Assembly (NCBI RefSeq): GCF_012971725.1
Contig: NZ_CP048833.1
Span: forward strand, 3,534,001-3,598,000
DNA from: Pseudomonas multiresinivorans
Lineage (GTDB): Bacteria; Pseudomonadota; Gammaproteobacteria; Pseudomonadales; Pseudomonadaceae
Reading direction: 5' to 3'
Length of the DNA stretch: 64,000 nucleotides
Part shown: positions 20,110 to 28,523 of the stretch, one piece after another
Position numbering within the stretch: the first letter of the stretch is position 1
Layout: every line of letters starts with the position of its first letter
The notes under the pieces: generated by a model
Databases searched by the model: none
The model's input: the letters and a program-made list of their open reading frames with translations, nothing else
Told to the model about the DNA's origin: nothing
Position numbers and translations under genes: made by a program

Positions 20110-20547
20110 TCACTCGTCCACGTGCACGCTGTCCAGGTAGGTGCGGATTGCCCAGAGGCCTTCCTGGCTGATGAAGTCGGCCATCTTCGGCATGTACACC
20201 GCACCGTCGCGTACCGCGCCGTTGATCACCCGCTCCTTGAACCACTCGTCACCCTCGGCGCCCACGTCAAGCATGCGCAGGTCGGGGGCGATGCCGCCGG
20301 ACTTGGCCTCCAGGCCGTGGCAGCGCGCGCAGTTCTGGTTGTAGGCCGAAGCGCCGATCTCCACCGCCTTGGCGTGATTGGCGTAGGGCTCGCGGTAGGG
20401 GTTGGTCTCGCGCCATTCCTTGCCCAATGGTTCCAGCCCCGTGGTATCCACTGCCTGGGGCGTCACATTGCCGTGGGACAGGGCCAGGCCCGAGACACCC
20501 AGGCCGGCCATCAACAGCAGGCCGCACAGCACGTTCTTGTTGTTCAT
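20110..20547 (-). CDS. exaB: Cytochrome c550, electron acceptor of quinoprotein alcohol dehydrogenase
   Basis: A 145-residue secreted monoheme cytochrome with CARCH heme site and a VYMPKM axial-methionine region. It accepts electrons from ExaA, and probably PedH, and passes them to the oxidase chain. It is the first gene of a four-gene operon (exaB, substrate-binding protein, SoxYZ-like, metallohydrolase) divergent from exaA. ATG 20547 after AGAGGATGAAG; a GTG just before it is less likely. Confidence 0.92.
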   Translation of the reverse strand: MNNKNVLCGLLLMAGLGVSGLALSHGNVTPQAVDTTGLEPLGKEWRETNPYREPYANHAKAVEIGASAYNQNCARCHGLEAKSGGIAPDLRMLDVGAEGDEWFKERVINGAVRDGAVYMPKMADFISQEGLWAIRTYLDSVHVDE

Positions 20548-20855
20548 CACTTCATCCTCTCATCGAGATGCTTGGCAAGGCACGGCGCCCGGAAAGACGC
20601 CAGTGATGACGATGGTAAGAACGCGCGACCGACGGCCGAATCCTGCTTTGGATGCTCCCGTCTACTCCCTTCGTACTAGAACGGCGGTCGGCCACTGCCG
20701 GCGCTTTGGCAGCAAGCCCAAGTCATGCCCGGACCGGGAAATAGTCCCGGCATCGCCGGGAGCTTTTCCGTTCCCCGCTACCACGCCCTCCTCCCACCAT
20801 GGATTCGCCGCGGCACGTGCAGCGGCCTGCCGCCATCCATCACGGGAAACCCACC
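20548..20855. promoter_or_regulatory. exaB-exaA divergent control region
   Basis: A 308-nt gene-free space. It holds CCGGGAAATAGTCCCGG (20734-20750), 106 nt above exaA and matching the palindrome above pedH. Near exaB there is a weak version of the pqqA/exaC motif (20642-20654, 10 of 13 bases), 95 nt above the exaB start. CTACTCCCTTCGTACTAG (20662-20679) is partly symmetric and may also be a site. Confidence 0.5.
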
Positions 20856-22712
20856 ATGAGAACAACAACAGCCCCCCTGCACCTCGTCCTCAGCAGCCTC
20901 GCCTGCGCCATCGCCCTTACCGCCGGCGGCTCCGCCCTGGCCAAGGATGTGACCTGGGGCGACATCGCCAACGACCACAAGACCACCGGCGACGTGCTGC
21001 AGTACGGCATGGGCACCAATGCCCAGCGCTGGAGCCCGCTCAAGCAGGTCAATGCCGACAACGTGTTCAAGCTGACCCCGGCCTGGTCCTACTCCTTCGG
21101 CGACGAGAAGCAGCGCGGCCAGGAGTCCCAGGCCATCGTCAGCGACGGCGTGGTCTACGTCACCGCCTCCTATTCGCGCCTGTTCGCCCTTGACGCGAAG
21201 ACCGGCAAGCGCCTGTGGACCTACAACCACCGTCTGCCCGACGACATCCGCCCGTGCTGCGACGTGGTCAACCGCGGCGCTGCCATCTATGGCGACAAGA
21301 TCTACTTCGGCACCCTCGACGCCTCGGTCGTGGCGCTGAACAAGAAGACCGGCAAGGTGGTGTGGAAGAAGAAGTTCGGCGACCACGGCGCCGGCTATAC
21401 CATGACCGGCGCACCGACCATCGTGAAGGACGGCAAGACCGGCAAAGTGCTGCTGATCCACGGCAGCTCGGGCGACGAGTTCGGCGTGGTCGGCCGCCTG
21501 TTCGCCCGCGACCCGGACACCGGCGAAGAGGTGTGGATGCGGCCCTTCGTCGAGGGCCACATGGGCCGTCTCAATGGCAAGGACAGCACTCCCACGGGCG
21601 ACGTGAAGGCACCCTCCTGGCCGGAGGACAAGAACTCCCCCACCGGCAAGGTCGAGGCCTGGAGCCACGGCGGCGGCGCCCCGTGGCAGAGCGCGAGCTT
21701 CGATGCCGAGACCAACACCATCATCGTCGGCGCCGGCAACCCCGGCCCGTGGAATACCTGGGCACGCACCGCCAAGGGCGGCAACCCGCACGATTACGAC
21801 AGCCTCTACACCTCCGGCCAGGTCGGCGTCGACCCGAGCACCGGCGAGGTGAAGTGGTTCTACCAGCACACGCCCAACGACGCCTGGGATTTCTCCGGCA
21901 ACAACGAACTGGTGCTGTTCGACTACAAGGCCCAGGACGGCAAGATCGTCAAGGCCACCGCCCACGCCGACCGCAACGGCTTCTTCTATGTGGTCGACCG
22001 GACCAACGGCAAGCTGCAGAACGCCTTCCCCTTCGTCGACAACATCACCTGGGCCAGCCACATCGACCTGAAGACCGGCCGCCCGGTGGAGAACGAAGGT
22101 CAGCGTCCGCCGCTGCCGGAGCCTGGGCAGAAGCACGGCAAGGCCGTGGAAGTCTCGCCTCCGTTCCTCGGCGGCAAAAACTGGAACCCCATGGCGTACA
22201 GCCAGGACACCGGGCTGTTCTACGTCCCCGCCAACCACTGGAAGGAGGACTACTGGACCGAGGAAGTGAACTACGCCAAGGGCAGCGCCTACCTGGGCAT
22301 GGGCTTCCGCATCAAGCGCATGTATGACGACCACGTCGGCACGCTGCGCGCCATGAACCCCACCACCGGCAAGGTCGAGTGGGAATACAAGGACCACCTG
22401 CCGCTCTGGGCCGGCGTGCTGGCCACCGCCGGCAACCTGGTGTTCACCGGCACCGGCGAGGGCTTCCTCAAGGCCTTCGACGCCAAGACCGGCAAGGAGC
22501 TGTGGCAGTTCCAGACCGGCAGCGGCATCGTCTCCCCGCCCATCACCTGGGAGCAGGACGGCGAGCAGTACATCGGCGTGACCGTCGGCTACGGCGGCGC
22601 GGTGCCGCTGTGGGGCGGCGACATGGCCGAGCTGACCAAGCCGGTGGCCCAGGGCGGTTCCTTCTGGGTCTTCAAGCTGCCCATCTGGGACAACAAGACC
22701 GCCAGCCGTTGA
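20856..22712 (+). CDS. exaA: Calcium-type quinoprotein ethanol dehydrogenase ExaA
   Basis: A 618-residue secreted PQQ enzyme closely matching P. aeruginosa ExaA (623 residues), including VSPPFLGGKNWNPMAYSQDT and the C-terminal GGSFWVFKLP. Visible are disulfide C134-C135, calcium ligands Glu208 and Asn295, and catalytic Asp345 (DAWDFSG). Ser347 replaces the Asp of lanthanide enzymes, so this is the calcium form. It oxidises primary alcohols to aldehydes and reduces cytochrome c550. The start ATG 20856 gives the signal peptide ending near SALA. Followed by a strong terminator. Confidence 0.95.
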   Translation: MRTTTAPLHLVLSSLACAIALTAGGSALAKDVTWGDIANDHKTTGDVLQYGMGTNAQRWSPLKQVNADNVFKLTPAWSYSFGDEKQRGQESQAIVSDGVVYVTASYSRLFALDAKTGKRLWTYNHRLPDDIRPCCDVVNRGAAIYGDKIYFGTLDASVVALNKKTGKVVWKKKFGDHGAGYTMTGAPTIVKDGKTGKVLLIHGSSGDEFGVVGRLFARDPDTGEEVWMRPFVEGHMGRLNGKDSTPTGDVKAPSWPEDKNSPTGKVEAWSHGGGAPWQSASFDAETNTIIVGAGNPGPWNTWARTAKGGNPHDYDSLYTSGQVGVDPSTGEVKWFYQHTPNDAWDFSGNNELVLFDYKAQDGKIVKATAHADRNGFFYVVDRTNGKLQNAFPFVDNITWASHIDLKTGRPVENEGQRPPLPEPGQKHGKAVEVSPPFLGGKNWNPMAYSQDTGLFYVPANHWKEDYWTEEVNYAKGSAYLGMGFRIKRMYDDHVGTLRAMNPTTGKVEWEYKDHLPLWAGVLATAGNLVFTGTGEGFLKAFDAKTGKELWQFQTGSGIVSPPITWEQDGEQYIGVTVGYGGAVPLWGGDMAELTKPVAQGGSFWVFKLPIWDNKTASR

Positions 22713-22718
22713 TGCACA

Positions 22719-22755
22719 GGCCCGCGCCAACTCCGGCGCGGGCCTTTCTCATTTT
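22719..22755 (+). terminator. Intrinsic terminator of exaA
   Basis: A perfect 10-bp stem GGCCCGCGCC / GGCGCGGGCC with a 6-nt loop, followed by TTTCTCATTTT, starting 6 nt after the exaA stop. Confidence 0.92.
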
Positions 22756-22769
22756 CCCAGGAGATCGCC

Positions 22770-23432
22770 ATGCGCCTGCTTGCCTGCTTGCTCTTCCCCC
22801 TCTCCGCCCTCGCCTTCGCCACCAGCCAGCCGGCCGAGGTACCCGAGGACGACGTGGCCACCGTCATCGCTGGCTGCCGTATCGAGCCGGACAGCCAATG
22901 TCCCAACGCCGACCTGCGCGGTGCCGACCTGCGCAACCAGGACCTGACCCGCATGAACCTCTCCGGCGCCAACCTCGCCGGAGCAGACTTACGCCACGCC
23001 AAGCTGGACCTGGCGAACCTGCAACAGGCGCACCTGAACGGTGCCGATCTCACCCGCGCCAGCCTGCAGCAGTCCAACCTGCGTGGCGCCGACCTGAGTG
23101 GCGCCAAGCTGGTCGCCATCCAGGCCTGGGGGCTGTTCGCCCAGGGCGCGCAATGGCAAGGCGCAGACCTCACCGCCGCGTACCTGGAGTTCGCCCGCCT
23201 GAGCGGCGGCAAGCTGCACCAGGCCAACCTTCGAGCTGCCGACCTGGAAATGACCTGGCTGTCCCGCGCCGACCTCAAGGGCGCCGACCTGCGCGACGCC
23301 AACCTGCAGGAAGTGAAGCTGGCCGAAGCGAATCTGGAAGATGCCGACCTGCGCGGAAGCCGCCAGCGCTTTGGCAACTTCCAGGGCAGCAACATGGCGG
23401 GCTGCAAGGGTTGCCCGGGCGGTTGGGACTGA
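22770..23432 (+). CDS. Secreted pentapeptide-repeat protein
   Basis: A 220-residue protein: Sec signal (MRLLACLLFPLSALAFA), a short acidic linker, then about 25 A(D/N)Lxx pentapeptides in two blocks (residues about 45-115 and 125-205) separated by AIQAWGLFAQGAQWQ. The repeats form a right-handed quadrilateral beta-helix. The C-terminus has CKGCPGG. A pentapeptide-repeat gene is found beside exaA/pedE in other pseudomonads, so a link to the periplasmic quinoprotein system is likely; the function is unknown. It lies behind the exaA terminator with its own ribosome site (AGGAGATC). Confidence 0.85.
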   Translation: MRLLACLLFPLSALAFATSQPAEVPEDDVATVIAGCRIEPDSQCPNADLRGADLRNQDLTRMNLSGANLAGADLRHAKLDLANLQQAHLNGADLTRASLQQSNLRGADLSGAKLVAIQAWGLFAQGAQWQGADLTAAYLEFARLSGGKLHQANLRAADLEMTWLSRADLKGADLRDANLQEVKLAEANLEDADLRGSRQRFGNFQGSNMAGCKGCPGGWD

Positions 23433-23564
23433 GCGCCCGGCGCATAGCCGGGATTGGCTCCATTGGTCTGCCGGTATTGCCGGGAATTGGCTATTCGAAC
23501 GCCGGGGAGTCGGCGTTACCTTAGCTCCATTCCCGCACTACCGCGGGCCCCACTGGAGACCACC

Positions 23565-23999
23565 ATGAGCGCACGTATCGAATGGGCCAAGGCCGCCCCC
23601 GACGCCTACAAGGCCATGATCGGCCTGGAACAGGCACTGGCCAAATCCGGCCTGGAAACCTCGCTGCTGGAGCTGATCCGCCTGCGCGCCTCGCAGATCA
23701 ACGGCTGCGCCTACTGCGTGAACATGCACGCCAACGACGCCCGCAAGGCCGGCGAGACCGAGGCACGGCTGCAGACCCTGAGCGTGTGGGAGGAAACCCG
23801 CTTCTTCACCGAGCGCGAACGCGCCGCGCTGGCCTGGGTGGAAAGCCTCACCCGCCTGCCGGAGAAGCACGCCCCGCAGCACCAGTTCGACGCCCTGCGC
23901 GAGCACTTCAGCGACGCCGAGATCGCCAACCTGACCCTGGCCATTGCCACCATCAATGCCTGGAACCGCTTCGGCGTGGGCATGGCGATGGTCCCCTGA
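23565..23999 (+). CDS. AhpD-like carboxymuconolactone decarboxylase family protein
   Basis: A 144-residue cytoplasmic protein with the AhpD-type redox motif INGCAYCVNMHANDA (CxxC followed by a conserved His). Family members are peroxide- or alkylhydroperoxide-linked reductases or of unknown function. ATG 23565 follows GGAGACC. The next gene is on the other strand after a repeat-filled gap, so it is probably monocistronic. Confidence 0.85.
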   Translation: MSARIEWAKAAPDAYKAMIGLEQALAKSGLETSLLELIRLRASQINGCAYCVNMHANDARKAGETEARLQTLSVWEETRFFTERERAALAWVESLTRLPEKHAPQHQFDALREHFSDAEIANLTLAIATINAWNRFGVGMAMVP

Positions 24000-24018
24000 G
24001 AAGAGAGTTCTGACACCC

Positions 24019-24301
24019 GTAGGATGGGTGGAGCGCAGCGATACCCGTGCGGTCGGTGCACGGAACTGATGGGTATCGCTTCGCTCCACGCCATCCTACG
24101 AATTACATCTGTGGCTCACGTAGGGCGCATAACCCGGAACGGGTTATGCGCCAGATGGCGGATAACGCATGCGGCGTTATGCGCCCTACAGGGCTAGTGA
24201 AGAGGGATTTTGATCTCGCAGGACCGAGGGGACGCCCAGTCCTTGCTCGCGAATGGCCCGGCAGCGGGGCCAAGGTTCGCGAGCAAGCTCGCTCCTACAG
24301 G
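24019..24301. repeat. Cluster of three REP-type elements (families B, C, A)
   Basis: In the 309-nt gap before codA: family B (24019-24100, GTAGGATGGGTGGAGCGCAG arms), family C (24120-24190, GTAGGGCGCATAAC / GTTATGCGCCCTAC arms) and one family A core (24274-24301). No gene in this stretch. Confidence 0.9.
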
Positions 24302-24308
24302 AAGCCGA

Positions 24309-25550
24309 TCAGCCCTCGGCCAGCTCAACCTGCTCCGGCTCGCGCTTCATCAGCACGCGGCCATTGCGGATCGAGTACAGCGCCTTGGTCTGCTGGCGCA
24401 CCGCTTCGTAGTCACTGTCCACGCCCAGCACCAGCAGGTTCGCCGGACGGCCGGCGGCAATGCCGTAGCGCGCCCCCAGGTTCAGCGCGCGGGCGCTGTT
24501 GTCGGTGACCAGGTCCAGCGCGCGCTGCAGGTCATCGAAGCCCATCATGTGGCAGATGTGCAGGCCGGCATCCAGCACGCGCAGGATGTTGCCGTTGCCC
24601 AGCGGGTACCACGGGTCCTTGATCGAATCCTGGCCGAAGCAGACGTTCATGCCGGCGCGGTCGATCTCGGCCACGCGGGTCACACCGCGGCGTTTCGGGA
24701 AGGTGTCGAAGCGGCCCTGCAGGTGGATGCTCTCGGTCGGGCAGGAGACGAAGTTGATGCCCGAGCGCTTGAGCAGGCGGAACAGCTTGGAGCAGTAGGC
24801 GTTGTCGTAGGAACCCATGGCCGTGGTGTGGCTGGCGGTGACGCGACCGCCCATGCCGCGCACGCGGGCTTCCTCGGCGAGCACTTCGAGGAAGCGCGAG
24901 TTCGGGTCGTCGGTCTCGTCGCAGTGCACGTCCACCAGGCAACCGGTGCGCTCGGCGAGATCCATGAGGAACTTGATCGAGCTGACGCCCTGCTCGCGGG
25001 TGTTCTCGAAGTGCGGGATACCGCCGACCACGTCGGCGCCCAGGCGGATCGCCTCTTCCATCAGCTCGCGGCCGCCCTCGTAGGACTCGATGCCTTCCTG
25101 CGGGAAAGCGACGATCTGCAGGTCCACCAGGTGCCGCGCCTCTTCGCGCACTTCCACCATGGCCTTGAGCGCCGCCAGGGTCGGATCGGTCACGTCGACG
25201 TGGGTGCGCACGTGCTGGATGCCATGGGCGGCCAGCATGCGGATGGTGGTGTGGGCGCGGGACTTGGTGTCCTCATGCGTAATGGTTTCCTTGCGCTGGG
25301 CCCAGCGCTCGATGCCTTCGAACAGTGTGCCGCTCATGTTCCATTCCGGCTCGCCGGCGGTCAGGGTGGCGTCCAGATGGATGTGCGGCTCCACCAGCGG
25401 AGCGATGGCCAGGTTGCCGCGGGCGTCGATGTCGTCGCCGCTGGCGGCCAGGGTGCCGGCTTGCTGCACGACTTCGGCGATGACGTCGCCTTCGCAGCGG
25501 ATGGTGAACAGGCCGGTCTGCTTGCGCAGGGAGGCGTTGATGATTTTCAT
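24309..25550 (-). CDS. codA: Cytosine deaminase
   Basis: A 413-residue amidohydrolase converting cytosine to uracil and ammonia. Metal-site motifs are PHIHLDA, the catalytic VDVHCDETDDPNSRF, TASHTTAM and FGQDSIKDPWYPLG, as in E. coli CodA. The product enters pyrimidine salvage. It is the last gene of a codB-pucR-codA operon, 22 nt after the regulator. Confidence 0.94.
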   Translation of the reverse strand: MKIINASLRKQTGLFTIRCEGDVIAEVVQQAGTLAASGDDIDARGNLAIAPLVEPHIHLDATLTAGEPEWNMSGTLFEGIERWAQRKETITHEDTKSRAHTTIRMLAAHGIQHVRTHVDVTDPTLAALKAMVEVREEARHLVDLQIVAFPQEGIESYEGGRELMEEAIRLGADVVGGIPHFENTREQGVSSIKFLMDLAERTGCLVDVHCDETDDPNSRFLEVLAEEARVRGMGGRVTASHTTAMGSYDNAYCSKLFRLLKRSGINFVSCPTESIHLQGRFDTFPKRRGVTRVAEIDRAGMNVCFGQDSIKDPWYPLGNGNILRVLDAGLHICHMMGFDDLQRALDLVTDNSARALNLGARYGIAAGRPANLLVLGVDSDYEAVRQQTKALYSIRNGRVLMKREPEQVELAEG

Positions 25551-25572
25551 GGGATCAAAGGTCCTCTTCAGG

Positions 25573-26793
25573 CTATTCGTGGCGCGGCGCGCTGGACATG
25601 CGCCAGATGAGCAGCGCCACGGAGGTATTCAGGCGGAACTGCGCGTCGTCCAGGGACTGGCCGCTGAGGGTCTCGATGCGCGCAATCCGCTGGTTCAGGG
25701 TGTTGCGATGGATGCCCAGGCGTTGTGCCGCCTTGAGCGCGTTGCCGCCTTCCTGGACCAGCGCGTCGAGCGTCTCGATCAGCAGGTGCGGCTGTTTGCG
25801 GCCCGCATCGTTGAGCGGGCCGAGGGTGTCCTTCATGAACTGCTCGATCACTGCGCGATCGGGGATCGCCCGCAACAGGCGCAGCACGCCCAGCTCACGG
25901 TAGTCGCAGAAGCCACCGGGCGCCTGCATGCCTTCGGCGACATCCAGCGCCTGGCGGGCTTCGAGCAGCGCGCGGGGATATTCCGCGCAGGAATCGGCGC
26001 GGGCAGACAGCCCGAGGTAGGCGCGCAGCGGAGCCAGATCCTGCTGCAGTTCGGCGGCCAGGGCGTGCAGTTCGGGGCGCTCGGCACTTTCGGAATCGGC
26101 CAGCAACAGGACGAACAGGTCGCCCTGGATCACCACCGGCAGGCGCTCGGGGCGTTCCTGCTGCCAGCTTTCCAGATGGTCGAGCAGTCGCTGGCGGGTG
26201 CGTTGCAGTGCGCGCTCGGCCTCTTCCGGTTCGTGCTGCTGGAATAGTCTGTCAACGCCGGACAGCCGCAGCGCCACCAGGCGCCGCGGGGCTTCCAGCG
26301 GCAACTCCAGGTGTTGCGCACGGCGACGGACGATCTCCAGGCTGGGGAAGTCGCCGCTCAGCAGCTGGCCGAGGATGTCCCGACGCGAGGTCTTCACCTG
26401 GGTCATCTGCACCAGCGCCGTGCCGATCAGGTGGGTGACGATGACCATCTTCAGCGCGTAGGGCTGCTCGATCAGCGGCAACCCTTCCACCTCGGCCAGA
26501 TGCACCACGGACTCGGGAATGCGCTGGATGAACTCGTCGCCGGTAAGAATGACGATGCCGGCAATGCCGCTGGTGACGCCTTCGCGCACCAGCTGCAGCA
26601 AATTGGCTTCGTCACGGGTGTGGTTGATGCCGGTGACGAACACCAGCTCACCGCCCATCACCCAGTCGGCAATGCCGACGTTCTCCGCCACGTAGGACCA
26701 GCGCACGCTGCGATGCACATTGCGCGCGCCAGCCCGCAGCGCGAGGCTTTCCAGCCCCGGCAGACGGAGGATTTCCTCGACGCTCAGGCTCAA
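25573..26793 (-). CDS. PucR-family transcriptional regulator of the cod operon
   Basis: About 406 residues: an N-terminal PucR sensory domain (LSVEEILRLPGLESLALRAG onward, to about 125), a GGDEF-like central part and a C-terminal PucR helix-turn-helix (LKAAQRLGIHRNTLNQRIARIE). It probably senses a purine or pyrimidine and controls codB and codA around it. No ATG fits; TTG 26793 overlaps the codB stop (26790-26792) and is my choice, but the start is uncertain. Confidence 0.82.
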   Translation of the reverse strand: MSLSVEEILRLPGLESLALRAGARNVHRSVRWSYVAENVGIADWVMGGELVFVTGINHTRDEANLLQLVREGVTSGIAGIVILTGDEFIQRIPESVVHLAEVEGLPLIEQPYALKMVIVTHLIGTALVQMTQVKTSRRDILGQLLSGDFPSLEIVRRRAQHLELPLEAPRRLVALRLSGVDRLFQQHEPEEAERALQRTRQRLLDHLESWQQERPERLPVVIQGDLFVLLLADSESAERPELHALAAELQQDLAPLRAYLGLSARADSCAEYPRALLEARQALDVAEGMQAPGGFCDYRELGVLRLLRAIPDRAVIEQFMKDTLGPLNDAGRKQPHLLIETLDALVQEGGNALKAAQRLGIHRNTLNQRIARIETLSGQSLDDAQFRLNTSVALLIWRMSSAPRHE

Positions 26794-28064
26794 GCGCGCG
26801 GCTCGGCCACCGGCGCGCGGGCACGGGTGACTTCGGTGAGGACGATGTAGCAGATGGCCGAGGCGGCGATGCCCACCAGCGGTGCGATCCACGGCGAGGC
26901 GTAGGCCAGGCCCGCGCCGACGGCGTAGGACACCAGGCCGGAGACGTTGAACGCCGGGATGTGGGTGCCCACCAGCGCCGGGTATTCACCGCGGTTGCGG
27001 TACCAGTAGTCCGCCATGATCACGCCGCCCAGCGGCGGGATGATCGAGCCCAGCAGCACCAGGAACGGGATCAGCCATTCGTACATGCCGCCGATGGCCA
27101 GGATGATGCCGATACCGGCGGCCAGCAGGGTCATGGTGCGGCGGCGCTCGCTGCGCACCAGGTGGCAGGCGGCGGCGGAGACGTTGTAGATGGTCGGGCC
27201 CTGGATGGTCCACAGGTTCAGGCAGAGCATGATCACCGCGGCGAAGGACAGGCCCTGCAGCACCATCACTTCGACGATGTCGGCGTTCTGGTAGACGATC
27301 GCGCACCAGGCGCCGGCGACGATCATCAGGCCGTTGCCGATGAGGAAGGCGACCACGCTGGCGATGACTGCGATGCGCCCGCTGCGGGCCATGCGGGTCC
27401 AGTTGGTGGCCTGGGTCGCGCCGCTGGCGAAGGTGCCGAAGACCATGGTCACGGCGGCGGAGAAGGTCAGCGTCTGGCTTGGTTCCTTCGCCAACAGGCC
27501 GCTCCAGCCGCCCGCGTGGTTGGTCGCGATGACCATCGAAGCTACCAGCAGGATGAACATCAGCGGTACCGAGACGCGGGACATGATGTCCAGCCCCTTG
27601 AAGCCGATGATCGCGGTGACCGAGAACAGCAGGCCGAACACCACCATCAGCGGGATGTTCAGCCACTCGGGCAGGCTCAGCATCTTCACCAGCACGATGG
27701 CCACGGTGGCAGTGCCCCAGGCGTACCAGCCCAGTTCGGCGAAGCCGAGGAGGAAGTCGGACAGCTTGCTGCCGCGCTCGCCGAAGCAGAAGCGCCCCAT
27801 CAGCACGGTGTTCAGGCCGCTGCGCGAGGCGATCAGGCCCAGGGCGGCGGCGTAGATGGCGAGCAGCACGTTGCCGATGAAGGCGACCCAGAGCATGTCG
27901 ACGAAGTCGAAGGCCATGCCGATCTTGCCGCCGGCGAACATGGTGCCGGTGAAGAAGGTGAAGCTGAACAGGACCATGGCGATGGGCAGCAGGCCTTTGC
28001 GCCCTTCCCTGGGCGTCGCGCTCAGGGGGAACTCACTGGGGGAACTCATCGAGGCATTTTTCAT
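26790..28064 (-). CDS. codB: Cytosine permease, NCS1 family
   Basis: A 424-residue inner-membrane carrier of the nucleobase:cation symporter-1 family with about 12 hydrophobic segments (for example LLPIAMVLFSFTFFTGTMFAGG and the final SAICYIVLTEV). Family hallmarks are GRFCFGERGSKLSDFLLG and NLWTIQGPTIYN. Context with codA points to cytosine. ATG 28064; ATG 28049 is an alternative. First gene of the operon, divergent from aauB. Confidence 0.88.
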   Translation of the reverse strand: MKNASMSSPSEFPLSATPREGRKGLLPIAMVLFSFTFFTGTMFAGGKIGMAFDFVDMLWVAFIGNVLLAIYAAALGLIASRSGLNTVLMGRFCFGERGSKLSDFLLGFAELGWYAWGTATVAIVLVKMLSLPEWLNIPLMVVFGLLFSVTAIIGFKGLDIMSRVSVPLMFILLVASMVIATNHAGGWSGLLAKEPSQTLTFSAAVTMVFGTFASGATQATNWTRMARSGRIAVIASVVAFLIGNGLMIVAGAWCAIVYQNADIVEVMVLQGLSFAAVIMLCLNLWTIQGPTIYNVSAAACHLVRSERRRTMTLLAAGIGIILAIGGMYEWLIPFLVLLGSIIPPLGGVIMADYWYRNRGEYPALVGTHIPAFNVSGLVSYAVGAGLAYASPWIAPLVGIAASAICYIVLTEVTRARAPVAEPRA

Positions 28065-28523
28065 CGGGAGGCATTCCGCGAGGATTGGTTGAGGACTCCC
28101 GGCACAACGCAAATAGCGGGCCGGAAAAGCCAATCAGGAACGACGCGGAAATTTTGAGCATGACGAACATTGTGAACTGTTCACAATGCACACTTCCGGT
28201 GGGTGTAACGGCGTTTCAAGATAGCTCAAATGTGCATTGTGCGGATTTTCGGGGCACGATGCAGCTTTTTCGCACCAAAACTGACGAAAGCCTTGATCCA
28301 TGTCTGTGCCGTTCGGCGGATTTTCTCCTTCCAAACGCCACGGACGTCTGCACTTTCTCCCTGCGACACCCTGTCACCCCCAGACAAGGAAATGGCACGG
28401 ACAACAAGTCCGGCGCACCCCGACACAGGCAGACTCTCCTCAATCTTCCGTCCGCCATCCACTCCCCGTGGCTGGCGGACAAGCCACGAAAAGCCCGCCA
28501 ACACAAGAATAGGGAGTAACCCA
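28065..28523. promoter_or_regulatory. codB-aauB divergent region with a perfect palindrome
   Basis: A 459-nt space with no convincing gene. At 28168-28188 there is a perfect 21-bp palindrome, arms CATTGTGAAC and GTTCACAATG around one T, 104 nt above codB. A half-site (CATTGTG) recurs near 28234. It looks like the operator of a dimeric regulator of the cod operon or of both directions. The 28085-28519 reading frame here is judged spurious. Confidence 0.6.

Noticed and set aside
20778..22730. A 650-codon minus-strand frame opposite exaA
   Set aside because: Shadow of exaA, with the typical Gly/Ala/Val/His-rich composition of such shadows.
28085..28519. A 144-codon frame in the codB-aauB gap
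   Set aside because: No ribosome site or recognisable domain, it runs across a palindromic operator, and composition is not protein-like.
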